This document shows, one piece after another, positions 5,192 through 11,487 of a stretch of 12,825 nt of DNA. This DNA is from a bacterium. Its GTDB lineage: Bacteria > Atribacterota > JS1 > SB-45 > 34-128. The stretch spans positions 1 through 12,825 of the forward strand of contig JAHIPN010000179.1 of assembly GCA_018894595.1 (NCBI GenBank). The letters run 5' to 3'. The stretch's first letter is position 1, and each line of letters opens with the position of its first letter. The notes beneath the pieces are model-generated. The model searched no databases. It was not told the DNA's origin and saw nothing but the letters and a program-made list of their open reading frames with translations. Both the position numbers and the translations under genes were made by a program.

Positions 5192-6604
5192 TTATTTTCC
5201 GATACAAAAACGAGAAAATATATCATTAACTATTTCGTCGCCTATAGAATCCCCGGTTATTTCGCCCAGAGAATCCAGGGCCTCTTTTAAATCGATAGTT
5301 AAAAAATCATAAGTTATTTTTTCTTTCAACCCTAACAATACCTGTTCTAACCCCTGTTTTGCTCTATTTAGTTGGTTTGCCTGCCTAACATTATTTATAA
5401 CCACTCCGTTTTCTGGTATTACCAACCCCCCTATGGCCGCCCCGGCCAGTTTTTCTTCTAACTCTTCTATGCCAATTTTTTCTTTCAAAGACATCTTTAT
5501 ACTTTCTTTAACATCTAAAAGACTAAATAGCTTCTCTTTATCAATCTTTTCGCTTAAATCTATCTTATTTTCAATTACTATGACCTTTTTGTTTTCATTT
5601 TTTCCTTTATTTATTTCTCTAATTACTTCTTTGTCTTCCGAAGATAAGGGAACACTTGCATCAAACATAGCCAAAATTAGCCTGGCTTCTTTTAAGTGTT
5701 TCATCATCTTTTTAATACTTATCTTTTCTATAACATTTTCTGGGTTTTTAAGCCCGGCTGTATCTATAATTTTAAAAGCTATCCCTTTGATATTAACTAA
5801 CTCTTCAATAGTATCTCTGGTTGTTCCCGGTAGGTGGGTAACAATAGCCCGATTTTCTCTTAATAAAGTATTGAAAAGGCTGGATTTCCCTACATTAGCT
5901 TTCCCAACTATCAGAGCGTTTATCCCTTCTTTGAGTATTTTCCCGTAATTCAGAGTCTCTATAAGAGAATTAACCTCTTTCAAAATATAACTTATATTTT
6001 CTTCTGCCTTTTTCGGGCATATCTCTTTAATGTCCTGGTCGGGAAAATCCATAGGGGCTTCAATCTCTGCGGAAATCCTTATCAACCTATCCCTCAAATC
6101 TGTAATCTTCTTCTTCAGGCTTCCGCCCAATTGGGCCAATGAATAACTTAAACTCCTCTCGGTTTTGGCTTGGATGAGGTCAATTACTGCTTCAGCCTGG
6201 CTTAAATCAATCCTGCCGTTTAAAAAGGCTCTTTTGGTAAATTCTCCCGGTTCTGCCATCCTTGCCCCACAATTAATTACTGTTTCCAGAACTTTCCTGA
6301 TAGAGAGTATCCCCCCATGACAATTAAATTCTACGATGTCTTCCCGGGTATAAGTTTGGGGTTTTTTCATTAAAACCAAGATAACCTCATCAATCTTCTC
6401 CCCGCGTTTTGGATCAACTACAAATCCGTAATGAACGGTATGGCTGAAGAAATTTTTAATCTTTGTTTTATTTAAATTTTTATCTCTAAATACCTCTTGG
6501 GCTATTTCTAAGGCTTTTGGGCCGCTTATTCTGACAATGCCAATTCCGCTCTCTCCAATCGGGGTAGAAATAGCAGCAATGGTATCATATTCCCAAAATT
6601 TCAT
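5192..6604 (-). CDS. mnmE: tRNA modification GTPase MnmE (TrmE)
   Basis: A 470-residue MnmE, the GTPase that with MnmG builds the 5-carboxymethylaminomethyl group on wobble uridine 34 of certain tRNAs. An N-terminal folate-binding domain covers about 1-120 (DTIAAISTPIGESGIGIVRISG; VEFNCHGG). A helical domain flanks the G domain, with G1 GKANVGKSS at 234-242, switch GTTRDT at 260-265, G3 DTAGL at 281-285 and G4 NKIDL at 346-350. A Glu in the following segment fits the catalytic glutamate position. The C-terminus ends FCIGK, the conserved Cys-x-Gly-Lys. ATG with AAGGAGA upstream. It is slightly longer than usual because of charged insertions in the G domain. Its partner mnmG is not next to it, which is unusual. 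Confidence 0.97.
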   Translation of the reverse strand: MKFWEYDTIAAISTPIGESGIGIVRISGPKALEIAQEVFRDKNLNKTKIKNFFSHTVHYGFVVDPKRGEKIDEVILVLMKKPQTYTREDIVEFNCHGGILSIRKVLETVINCGARMAEPGEFTKRAFLNGRIDLSQAEAVIDLIQAKTERSLSYSLAQLGGSLKKKITDLRDRLIRISAEIEAPMDFPDQDIKEICPKKAEENISYILKEVNSLIETLNYGKILKEGINALIVGKANVGKSSLFNTLLRENRAIVTHLPGTTRDTIEELVNIKGIAFKIIDTAGLKNPENVIEKISIKKMMKHLKEARLILAMFDASVPLSSEDKEVIREINKGKNENKKVIVIENKIDLSEKIDKEKLFSLLDVKESIKMSLKEKIGIEELEEKLAGAAIGGLVIPENGVVINNVRQANQLNRAKQGLEQVLLGLKEKITYDFLTIDLKEALDSLGEITGDSIGDEIVNDIFSRFCIGK

Positions 6605-6620
6605 AAGTGTTCTCCTTGGC

Positions 6621-6663
6621 TAGTCGTTAGTGAATAGTGAATAGTCGTTAGTATTAAATACAA
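6621..6663. repeat. TAGTNNN heptamer array and 23-base repeat copy B
   Basis: Five heptamers, TAGTCGT, TAGTGAA, TAGTGAA, TAGTCGT and TAGTATT (6621-6655), start only seven bases before the mnmE ribosome binding site. Bases 6641-6663 are identical to 4565-4587. The rest of the 168-base spacer up to jag shows nothing else. Confidence 0.8.
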
Positions 6664-6772
6664 ATTGCAAGATTCAAGATGCGAGTTTATATTACGAATA
6701 AAAAAACATAAAAAGATTAATATTCATCCTGAGGATAATATCTGACTTCTTATGCTTGTTGATAATTCTTTA

Positions 6773-7285
6773 TTATTCTTCTGTATTTGTATTGTTTTCG
6801 TTTTCTCTTGGGGCTATAATAACTCTTCTAAAAGGTTCTGTTCCTTCGCTATAAGTACTCAACAGGGGTTCTTCCTGTAAAACAAGGTGAACTATTCTTC
6901 TTTCCACCGGATTCATATAACAAAGAGCTATCTTTTTTCCTGTTTTTTTCACTATCTCTGCTTTTTCATGAGCATATTTGGAAATAATGTCTTCTCTTCT
7001 TTCCTTATAACCTTCGATATCAACTATTATCTTCCTTCGTTCAGCTTCTTCTATTTCTTTATTAGCTATAATATTAATAATATATTGAAGGGCATCAAGG
7101 GTATGTCCATGTCTTCCAATCAACACTCCGGGATTAGAGGTTTTTATTCCTAAAACAATTGTGTCATCCTCTTCATTGTTAATTATCTGTATTTCTCCAT
7201 CCTCTATAATAAAATTTACTATTTTTTCCAGGGTTGTTTTAGCTTTTTCATGAAGACTTAGTTCAAAGTCATTAATATTCCCCAA
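6773..7285 (-). CDS. jag: KH/R3H RNA-binding protein Jag (KhpB), lacking the Jag-N domain
   Basis: An RNA-binding protein of the Jag/KhpB/SpoIIIJ-associated family. A KH domain has the nucleic-acid loop IGRHGHTLDALQYI, followed by a helical linker and an R3H domain (NPVERRIVHLVL, with the R-x3-H pair) ending EPFRRVIIAP. The usual N-terminal Jag-N domain of about 50 residues is missing, so the protein is about 170 residues against just over 200 in B. subtilis. The frame continues upstream to TTG 7309 and ATG 7303, but neither has a Shine-Dalgarno. TTG 7285 has GAAGGA six bases before it, so I chose it; an ATG 7303 start cannot be excluded. It lies between yidC and mnmE, its standard place. Confidence 0.93.
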   Translation of the reverse strand: MGNINDFELSLHEKAKTTLEKIVNFIIEDGEIQIINNEEDDTIVLGIKTSNPGVLIGRHGHTLDALQYIINIIANKEIEEAERRKIIVDIEGYKERREDIISKYAHEKAEIVKKTGKKIALCYMNPVERRIVHLVLQEEPLLSTYSEGTEPFRRVIIAPRENENNTNTEE

Positions 7286-7309
7286 ATCTGTTCCTTCTTT
7301 CATATTCAA

Positions 7310-7579
7310 ACTATAGATTTAAAATGCTGTTGTAATACAGTACAAGAAGACACGGCACGCCGTGCCTCTACTCAATTAAATTAAAAGCTTAAAGCTAAAA
7401 ACCATAATTCAAAATTTTTTTATTCCGCTAATAATCTTCTGACTCCTGAATTCTGGCCCCTTCACTATATACTAATTTCGTTTCTGTATTCTTTCTTTTT
7501 TTAACTATACGCTACGCTAAACGCTACCCGCTATTTTCCGAGATACGATTCACGCCAGGCTTATTCACTAACGACTAAT
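7310..7579. repeat. Repeat-filled spacer between jag and yidC
   Basis: A degenerate palindrome (CACGGC-AC-GCCGTG core, 7351-7364, extending to about 7346-7369) is the fourth member of the TGTAGGGG-type family. At 7436-7456 are three heptamers, CTTCTGA, CTCCTGA and ATTCTGG. At 7510-7535 are CGCTA, CGCTAAA, CGCTACC and CGCTATT, followed by CGAGATA, CGATTCA and CGCCAGG (7539-7559). No gene is seen. Such a spacer splits what is usually a tight yidC-jag pair. Confidence 0.75.
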
Positions 7580-8473
7580 TTATCTTCTTTTGCCTTTTTT
7601 ATATTTTTTGGTTTTAGTCTTGCTCCCGGAAGAGGTTTCCCCGTCTACTCCTTCATAGCCCGGAATCCAGGATTCTTCTTTGGGGGCTACCGTTTTTTCC
7701 GGTTTTTTGTCGGTTGGTTTCTCTTTTTTACCGGGAACAAATTCTTTTGGTATTTCATCTATTGGAGGCATCTTCTTATTAATCAGATACTGCTGACCAA
7801 TCCCTAAAAGGGTAGAGGTAAACCAGTACAGGGTCAAACCGGAAGGCAGGGTAAAGCTCATAAAACCAATCATTAAGGGCATCATAATAGTCATCATCTT
7901 CTGAGTCTGTTGAGCAGATCCCCCGTCTTTGCCCGCAGCAGTACCGCCGGTGGAGGTCATCTTTTGTTGGATATACATTGAACCTCCTATTAAAAAGGGC
8001 ATTATTCCAATGTGTTGTATCCCAAAAATTCCACTACCCGGCAACTGAATTAATTGGTCTGGCAAGGACAGATCTTTTAACCATAAAAAACCCGGGTTTC
8101 CGTTATATACCGCATATATTTTGGTGTTAAACTCTCTTAAAACCTGGAAAAGTAAAATCAGTATAGGCATTTGAATTATCAAGGGCAAACATCCGCTCAT
8201 AGGATTGACTTTATGTTCCTTATATAAAGCCATTAGCTCCTTATTCAATCTTTCTTTGTCGTTCTTATATTTATCTTGTACCGCCTTCATCAAAGGCTGA
8301 ATCTTCTGCATCTCCCGCATGGAAACCATCTGTTTTTGCATTAAGGGATATAAGACTACCCTAATAAGAATGGTCATTAAAATAATAGCGATACCGTAGT
8401 TGTGGGTAAAGCTATAAAAAAATACTATTATATTGGCGAAAATATCGCCTAAAGAACTCCATAGATTTCCCAA
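7580..8473 (-). CDS. yidC: Membrane protein insertase YidC/Oxa1, short form with basic tail
   Basis: YidC inserts membrane proteins with or without the Sec translocon. The 297-residue protein has the conserved core: first core helix with the membrane-buried Arg38 (ILIRVVLYPL), the cytoplasmic coiled-coil hairpin (about 45-90), NPMSGCLPLIIQMPI (90-104), and later core helices at about 148-168 and 195-230. It begins directly at the core, so it has neither the large periplasmic P1 domain of Gram-negative YidC nor the lipoprotein signal peptide of Bacillus forms. After residue 235 comes a 60-residue polar tail ending KYKKGKRR, as in forms that contact the ribosome. The start is TTG with AAGGAG seven bases upstream; an in-frame stop just above rules out extension. 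Confidence 0.96.
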   Translation of the reverse strand: MGNLWSSLGDIFANIIVFFYSFTHNYGIAIILMTILIRVVLYPLMQKQMVSMREMQKIQPLMKAVQDKYKNDKERLNKELMALYKEHKVNPMSGCLPLIIQMPILILLFQVLREFNTKIYAVYNGNPGFLWLKDLSLPDQLIQLPGSGIFGIQHIGIMPFLIGGSMYIQQKMTSTGGTAAGKDGGSAQQTQKMMTIMMPLMIGFMSFTLPSGLTLYWFTSTLLGIGQQYLINKKMPPIDEIPKEFVPGKKEKPTDKKPEKTVAPKEESWIPGYEGVDGETSSGSKTKTKKYKKGKRR

Positions 8474-8556
8474 ATATTTTTCTCCTTTATCTTTTTGTTT
8501 TTTAGTTTTCCCTCTATTGTTTTTATTTTACTTATATTATCGTACTATGTGTTTTT

Positions 8557-8796
8557 TCATTTTTTATGTGCACAAGCTGCTGAAGAATCGGGAAGGGGAT
8601 CATGGCCTCCCGGGTGAAAGGGGTGGCAGCGCAATATTCTCCCCGCAGAAAGCCGTAAACCTTTTAAAAGGCCGTATCTTTTCAGGGCCTGTGCGGCATA
8701 TTCGGAACAGGTGGGATAAAACCTGCAGGTAGCAGGTTTTAAAGGAGATATGCATTTTTGATAAAAACTTATCAGTAAAATAATTATTTTATTCAT
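8557..8796 (-). CDS. yidD: Membrane protein insertion efficiency factor YidD
   Basis: A 79-residue YidD. This small membrane-peripheral protein assists YidC-dependent insertion. The family signature is complete: [20 protein letters not shown] (11-30), [12 protein letters not shown] (31-42) and [17 protein letters not shown], with three conserved Cys at 24, 30 and 57 besides C15. An N-terminal hydrophobic stretch (IIILLISF) can lie in the membrane as an amphipathic helix. The length matches the E. coli protein (about 85). It sits between rnpA and yidC as usual, 83 bases before yidC and 70 bases after rnpA. The ATG has only a weak ribosome binding site (AGAG), and an in-frame TAG just upstream excludes an earlier start. 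Confidence 0.95.
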   Translation of the reverse strand: MNKIIILLISFYQKCISPLKPATCRFYPTCSEYAAQALKRYGLLKGLRLSAGRILRCHPFHPGGHDPLPDSSAACAHKK

Positions 8797-8866
8797 AAAA
8801 TCTCTAATGAAATTCTATTACTTTTTCTTTTCTTTAAGAAAGAGCATAGATTTTCTCTATCTTGGT

Positions 8867-9226
8867 TTAAATCTCCTGTTTGCGTCTGCTTTCTGGTAAA
8901 AACAGTCTCCCTTTATAAAAAAGGCTTTCCAGGTCATAACATATCTCAAAATAGTTTGCCTCCCTAATATGGTTTTTGGCCAGCACAATTATATCATATC
9001 CCGGAAGTAATTTCTTGTTTAGCAGTCGGCTTGCTTCTTTCAGCCGTCTTTTTATCTTATTCCTAACTACTGCCTTTCCTGTCTCTTTTTTTACTATTAT
9101 CCCCGGTCGGTTAAAATTATAATCGTTTTTTAAAATAAATATTATTAGATTCTTGCCTTCAATTCTTCTGCCTTCCGAAAAAACCTTCTTAAATTCACTG
9201 GTCTTTGATAATTTTCTCTTTATCAA
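8867..9226 (-). CDS. rnpA: Ribonuclease P protein component
   Basis: A 119-residue basic protein, the cofactor of the RNase P ribozyme that removes tRNA 5' leaders. The N-terminal pattern (LSKTSEFKKVFSEGRR) and the RNR-type basic helix RNKIKRRLKEA at 55-65 are diagnostic; GYDIIVLAK follows. The family length is about 110-120. The start codon is TTG with AGAGG four bases upstream, a short spacing; no nearby downstream ATG/GTG/TTG keeps the conserved N-terminus, so this start is preferred. It lies 26 bases after rpmH and is expected to be co-transcribed from the rpmH promoter. Nothing is abnormal. Confidence 0.96.
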   Translation of the reverse strand: MIKRKLSKTSEFKKVFSEGRRIEGKNLIIFILKNDYNFNRPGIIVKKETGKAVVRNKIKRRLKEASRLLNKKLLPGYDIIVLAKNHIREANYFEICYDLESLFYKGRLFLPESRRKQEI

Positions 9227-9252
9227 AATTCCTCTTATGTTTATAAAATTGA

Positions 9253-9393
9253 TTATCCGGATACCGTAAGGCGCTTGCGTCCTTTTAAACGCCTTCTCTT
9301 TAATACCGAGCGGCCGGCTTTGGTGCTCATTCTTTCTCGAAATCCATGTACTTTCAGTTTCTTTCTAGTGTTTGGTTGATAAGTCCGCTTCAT
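9253..9393 (-). CDS. rpmH: 50S ribosomal protein L34
   Basis: This 46-residue gene is very short but unmistakable. It starts [20 protein letters not shown] and continues with [20 protein letters not shown] before ending RLTVSG. These are the conserved L34 blocks (KRTYQP, HGFR.RM.T..GR.VL..RR.KGR..L). L34 is a basic protein of the large ribosomal subunit. The ATG is preceded by AAGGAGAG about ten bases upstream. A consensus promoter lies 50-85 bases before the start. The gene opens the rpmH-rnpA-yidD-yidC series and marks the left edge of the probable origin. Confidence 0.98.
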   Translation of the reverse strand: MKRTYQPNTRKKLKVHGFRERMSTKAGRSVLKRRRLKGRKRLTVSG

Positions 9394-9448
9394 TTAACTA
9401 GCTCTCTCCTTCTTTATTAAGATGTAGAATTTAAAATTCAATGTGAAA

Positions 9449-9478
9449 ATTATATCTTTAATGCCCTCTAAATGTCAA
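9449..9478 (-). promoter_or_regulatory. Consensus sigma-70 type promoter for rpmH
   Basis: On the minus strand, TTGACA (9473-9478) and TATAAT (9449-9454) are both exact consensus hexamers, with an 18-base spacer. Transcription would start near 9442, giving a leader of about 50 bases before the rpmH ATG. This is the strongest promoter I can see in the window. Confidence 0.85.
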
Positions 9479-9599
9479 GCTTATGGGGAAAGTATCGAGT
9501 TAAGAAAGAGAGAAAGATATAAATGCGGAAAAATATTTTTGCTTAATAAAAATATTTTTGCTATTATAAGTACAAAATAAATTGCAGATTTCACCCGAG

Positions 9600-9744
9600 T
9601 TATCCACAGATGTTAATAAACTGTTAATAACTTCTATAAACCCTTTACTTTTAGCTGTTTAGAAATCTATAAATAAAGTATTAAAGTTTATTTTTTTGGA
9701 AAAATGTTAAAATTTAATAAAAAACTCTTCTAAAGTTTTCCACA
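9600..9744 (+). promoter_or_regulatory. DnaA-box cluster upstream of dnaA
   Basis: TTATCCACA at 9600-9608 is the exact consensus. TGTTAATAA follows at 9611-9619 and 9622-9630; these are reverse-strand boxes (TTATTAACA) with one mismatch from TTATNCACA. The three start exactly 11 bases apart. TTTTCCACA is at 9736-9744. Together they fit a DnaA assembly platform at oriC and possibly dnaA autoregulation. Confidence 0.8.
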
Positions 9745-9885
9745 GTCGACTGTTAACTTTGGGGAAAATTCATAGAACCCTTATAACTTATAGGTTTTCA
9801 TAAATAGTTTATAGTTTGATAACTCTTTTTCAATCTATAAAACTTTTATAATCAAATTCAGACAAAAAATATCTAATTGTGCGGG

Positions 9886-9893
9886 AAGGTGGT
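9886..9893 (+). promoter_or_regulatory. dnaA ribosome binding site that decides the start
   Basis: AAGGTGGT lies six bases before the ATG at 9900. A longer frame from GTG 9879 would place this site inside the coding region and has no ribosome binding site of its own, so ATG 9900 is the better start. Confidence 0.8.
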
Positions 9894-9899
9894 ATATAT

Positions 9900-11255
9900 A
9901 TGGAGCTTGTAGAGATCGAAGAACTGTGGAATAAAACTTTAGAAACAATAAAAAAAGAATTACGTCCCCAGGCTTACAATAGCTGGTTCAGCAAGACGAA
10001 AGTTGTAAAATTCGAGGGTAACAAGTTGATAATTTCTGCCCCCGGTGACTTTTGCAAAGACTGGTTGGAAAAACACTATTCCGGCTTTATTAAAGATATT
10101 CTTAAAAAGACTCTTGGTTTGGATGACAATTTAAAAATAAAGTTTATAGCAGCTGATCAAAAATTTTCCGCGCCTTACCAGCCTGCCCCTAAAAAGAAAA
10201 CTAAAAAAGAAGATGTTTTTTTTAAAAATACAAGCCTTCTTTTAAACCCAAAATATACTTTCGATGATTTTGTAGTGGGTAATAGCAACCGCTTTTCCCA
10301 CGCTGCCTGCCTCGCGGTAGCTCAATCTCCTGCTAAATCTTATAACCCTTTATTTGTATACGGGAAAGTAGGTTTGGGTAAAACTCATTTAATACAGGCG
10401 ATCGCTACTCACATTATGCAGCATAGCGGTAAAATTAAGGTTTTATATATATCATCAGAAAAATTTACCAATGAGTTAATTAATTCTATAAAAGATGGTT
10501 CTACCGCTGCCTTTCGTGAAAAATATCGCAGTGTAGACGTGCTATTAATCGATGACATACAGTTTTTGGCCGGGAAGGAGAGGACCCAGGAAGAATTTTT
10601 TCATACCTTCAATACTTTGTATGAGTCTAATAAACAGATAGTGATTACCAGCGACCGGCCGCCAAAAGATATCACTACTTTAGAAGAACGGTTAATATCT
10701 CGTTTTGAATGGGGTTTAATAACTGATATCCAGGCTCCTGATTATGAGACCCGTATTGCTATTTTAAGAAAAAAGGGGCAGGCAGAAAACTTAAATGTGC
10801 CCAATGAAGTAATCGATTTTATCGCCGAGAAGATTCCCTCTAATATAAGGCAATTGGAAGGGGCCTTAACCAAGCTAACTGCTTATTCTACTTTAACTAA
10901 AAAGGAATTGTCTGTTTTTTTAGCCCGGGATATATTAAAAGATATTATCCCTTTAGAAAATAAAAAAATTTCAATTGAGCAGATTCAAAAAACGGTAGCA
11001 GATTATTATACTATTAAACTTAATTCTTTATTATCTAAAAAAAGGACTAAAGATGTTGTTCTGGCTAGACAGGTGGCTATTTATCTCTCCCGGGAATTAA
11101 CTGATCTGTCTCTAGCTTCAATTGGGGAAGTCTTTGGTAGAAGAGACCATACCACAATTATTCATTCTTATAATAAAATTAAAGATAAAATTAAAAAAGA
11201 TAAGGGTTTTAAAAATATTATAAATAATTTAATTTTAGATATGAAAAAAGGTTAA
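9900..11255 (+). CDS. dnaA: Chromosomal replication initiator protein DnaA
   Basis: A 451-residue DnaA from ATG 9900. It binds DnaA boxes, oligomerises with ATP and opens the origin. Domain I is about 1-85 (LWNKTLETIKKELRPQAYNSWF), then a short linker (about 86-112). Domain III, the AAA+ module, has Walker A GKVGLGKT at 155-162, Walker B LLIDDI at 215-220, the arginine finger region RLISRFEWG with R268, and the sensor 2 motif NIRQLEGAL at 315-323. Domain IV has the basic loop near 378-392 and the DnaA signature GRRDHTTIIHSYNKI at 413-427. The Walker A has Lys where many DnaA have Gly (YGGVG), at a non-catalytic position. Boxes lie on both sides of the gene, so self-regulation is likely. It is the first rightward gene. 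Confidence 0.98.
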   Translation: MELVEIEELWNKTLETIKKELRPQAYNSWFSKTKVVKFEGNKLIISAPGDFCKDWLEKHYSGFIKDILKKTLGLDDNLKIKFIAADQKFSAPYQPAPKKKTKKEDVFFKNTSLLLNPKYTFDDFVVGNSNRFSHAACLAVAQSPAKSYNPLFVYGKVGLGKTHLIQAIATHIMQHSGKIKVLYISSEKFTNELINSIKDGSTAAFREKYRSVDVLLIDDIQFLAGKERTQEEFFHTFNTLYESNKQIVITSDRPPKDITTLEERLISRFEWGLITDIQAPDYETRIAILRKKGQAENLNVPNEVIDFIAEKIPSNIRQLEGALTKLTAYSTLTKKELSVFLARDILKDIIPLENKKISIEQIQKTVADYYTIKLNSLLSKKRTKDVVLARQVAIYLSRELTDLSLASIGEVFGRRDHTTIIHSYNKIKDKIKKDKGFKNIINNLILDMKKG

Positions 11256-11271
11256 TTGTTAATAACCTTTT
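11246..11271 (+). terminator. Possible hairpin at the dnaA stop codon
   Basis: AAAAGGTTA (11246-11254) is perfectly complementary to TAACCTTTT (11263-11271), giving a 9-base stem with an 8-base loop that overlaps the dnaA stop (11253-11255). The trailing T run is only TTTT within the stem, so a weak terminator or attenuator is possible but unproven. The loop also contains part of a TGTTAATAA motif. Confidence 0.4.
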
Positions 11272-11355
11272 AATAATATGTTTAAAACTTTCAGTTATTA
11301 GATGTTTTTTTTAATCAAAAATAAAAAATGGGGAATTTGTTAATATCTAAAAAAT

Positions 11356-11376
11356 TTATCCTTGGTTTTATCCACA
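11356..11376 (+). promoter_or_regulatory. DnaA box between dnaA and dnaN
   Basis: TTATCCACA (11368-11376) is an exact DnaA box; a half-matching TTATCCTTG (11356-11364) precedes it by 12 bases. TGTTAATAA at 11257-11265 is a weak reverse box. DnaA boxes in the dnaA-dnaN spacer are known from several bacteria with bipartite origins. Confidence 0.7.
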
Positions 11377-11421
11377 GGGAATTTATAATAAAACATTGGG
11401 GTTTATTTTTCTTTCCCCAGT

Positions 11422-11450
11422 TTCAACAGTACTATTACTAATAATACTAT
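11422..11450 (+). promoter_or_regulatory. Possible dnaN promoter
   Basis: TTCAAC (11422-11427) and TACTAT (11445-11450) are 17 bases apart. The -35 match is poor. A hyphenated palindrome, AGTACTATTA (11428-11437) with TAATAATACT (11439-11448), fills the spacer and could be an operator. The call is tentative. Confidence 0.35.
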
Positions 11451-11487
11451 ATCTTTATTTAATTATTTAGAGTAAAGGAGTTAAAAT

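Larger units (their letters stand above)
9394..9878. other. oriC: Probable oriC: divergent rpmH-dnaA spacer with DnaA boxes
   Basis: The transcription direction flips here, which fits divergent replication from this point. The right half carries strong DnaA boxes (9600-9608 and 9736-9744), two weak boxes (9611-9630) and an A+T-rich stretch between (about 9631-9735). ACAGTCGACTGT, a perfect 12-base palindrome, is at 9742-9753, overlapping the second strong box. A TATAAT at 9847-9852 could be the dnaA -10, but no good -35 accompanies it. None of the heptamer arrays found in the other spacers is present here. The exact origin start site cannot be read from sequence alone. Confidence 0.8.

Noticed and set aside
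5433..5948. 171-codon open frame on the plus strand
   Set aside because: It lies wholly opposite the G domain of mnmE. Its Phe/Ser/Ile-rich product is what A+T-rich antisense frames give, and no family motif is visible.
8433..8732. 99-codon plus-strand frame
   Set aside because: It is antisense to yidD and the start of yidC, both of which carry clear family signatures.
8797..8866. Terminator between rnpA and yidD
   Set aside because: Only short A+T palindromes (such as TTCTTTAAGAA) are present, without a G+C stem and T run on the coding strand.
9836..9852. A dnaA promoter at TATAAA or TATAAT
   Set aside because: The nearby TTGATA (9816-9821) is 14 or 25 bases away, so spacing is wrong; no reliable promoter can be named.
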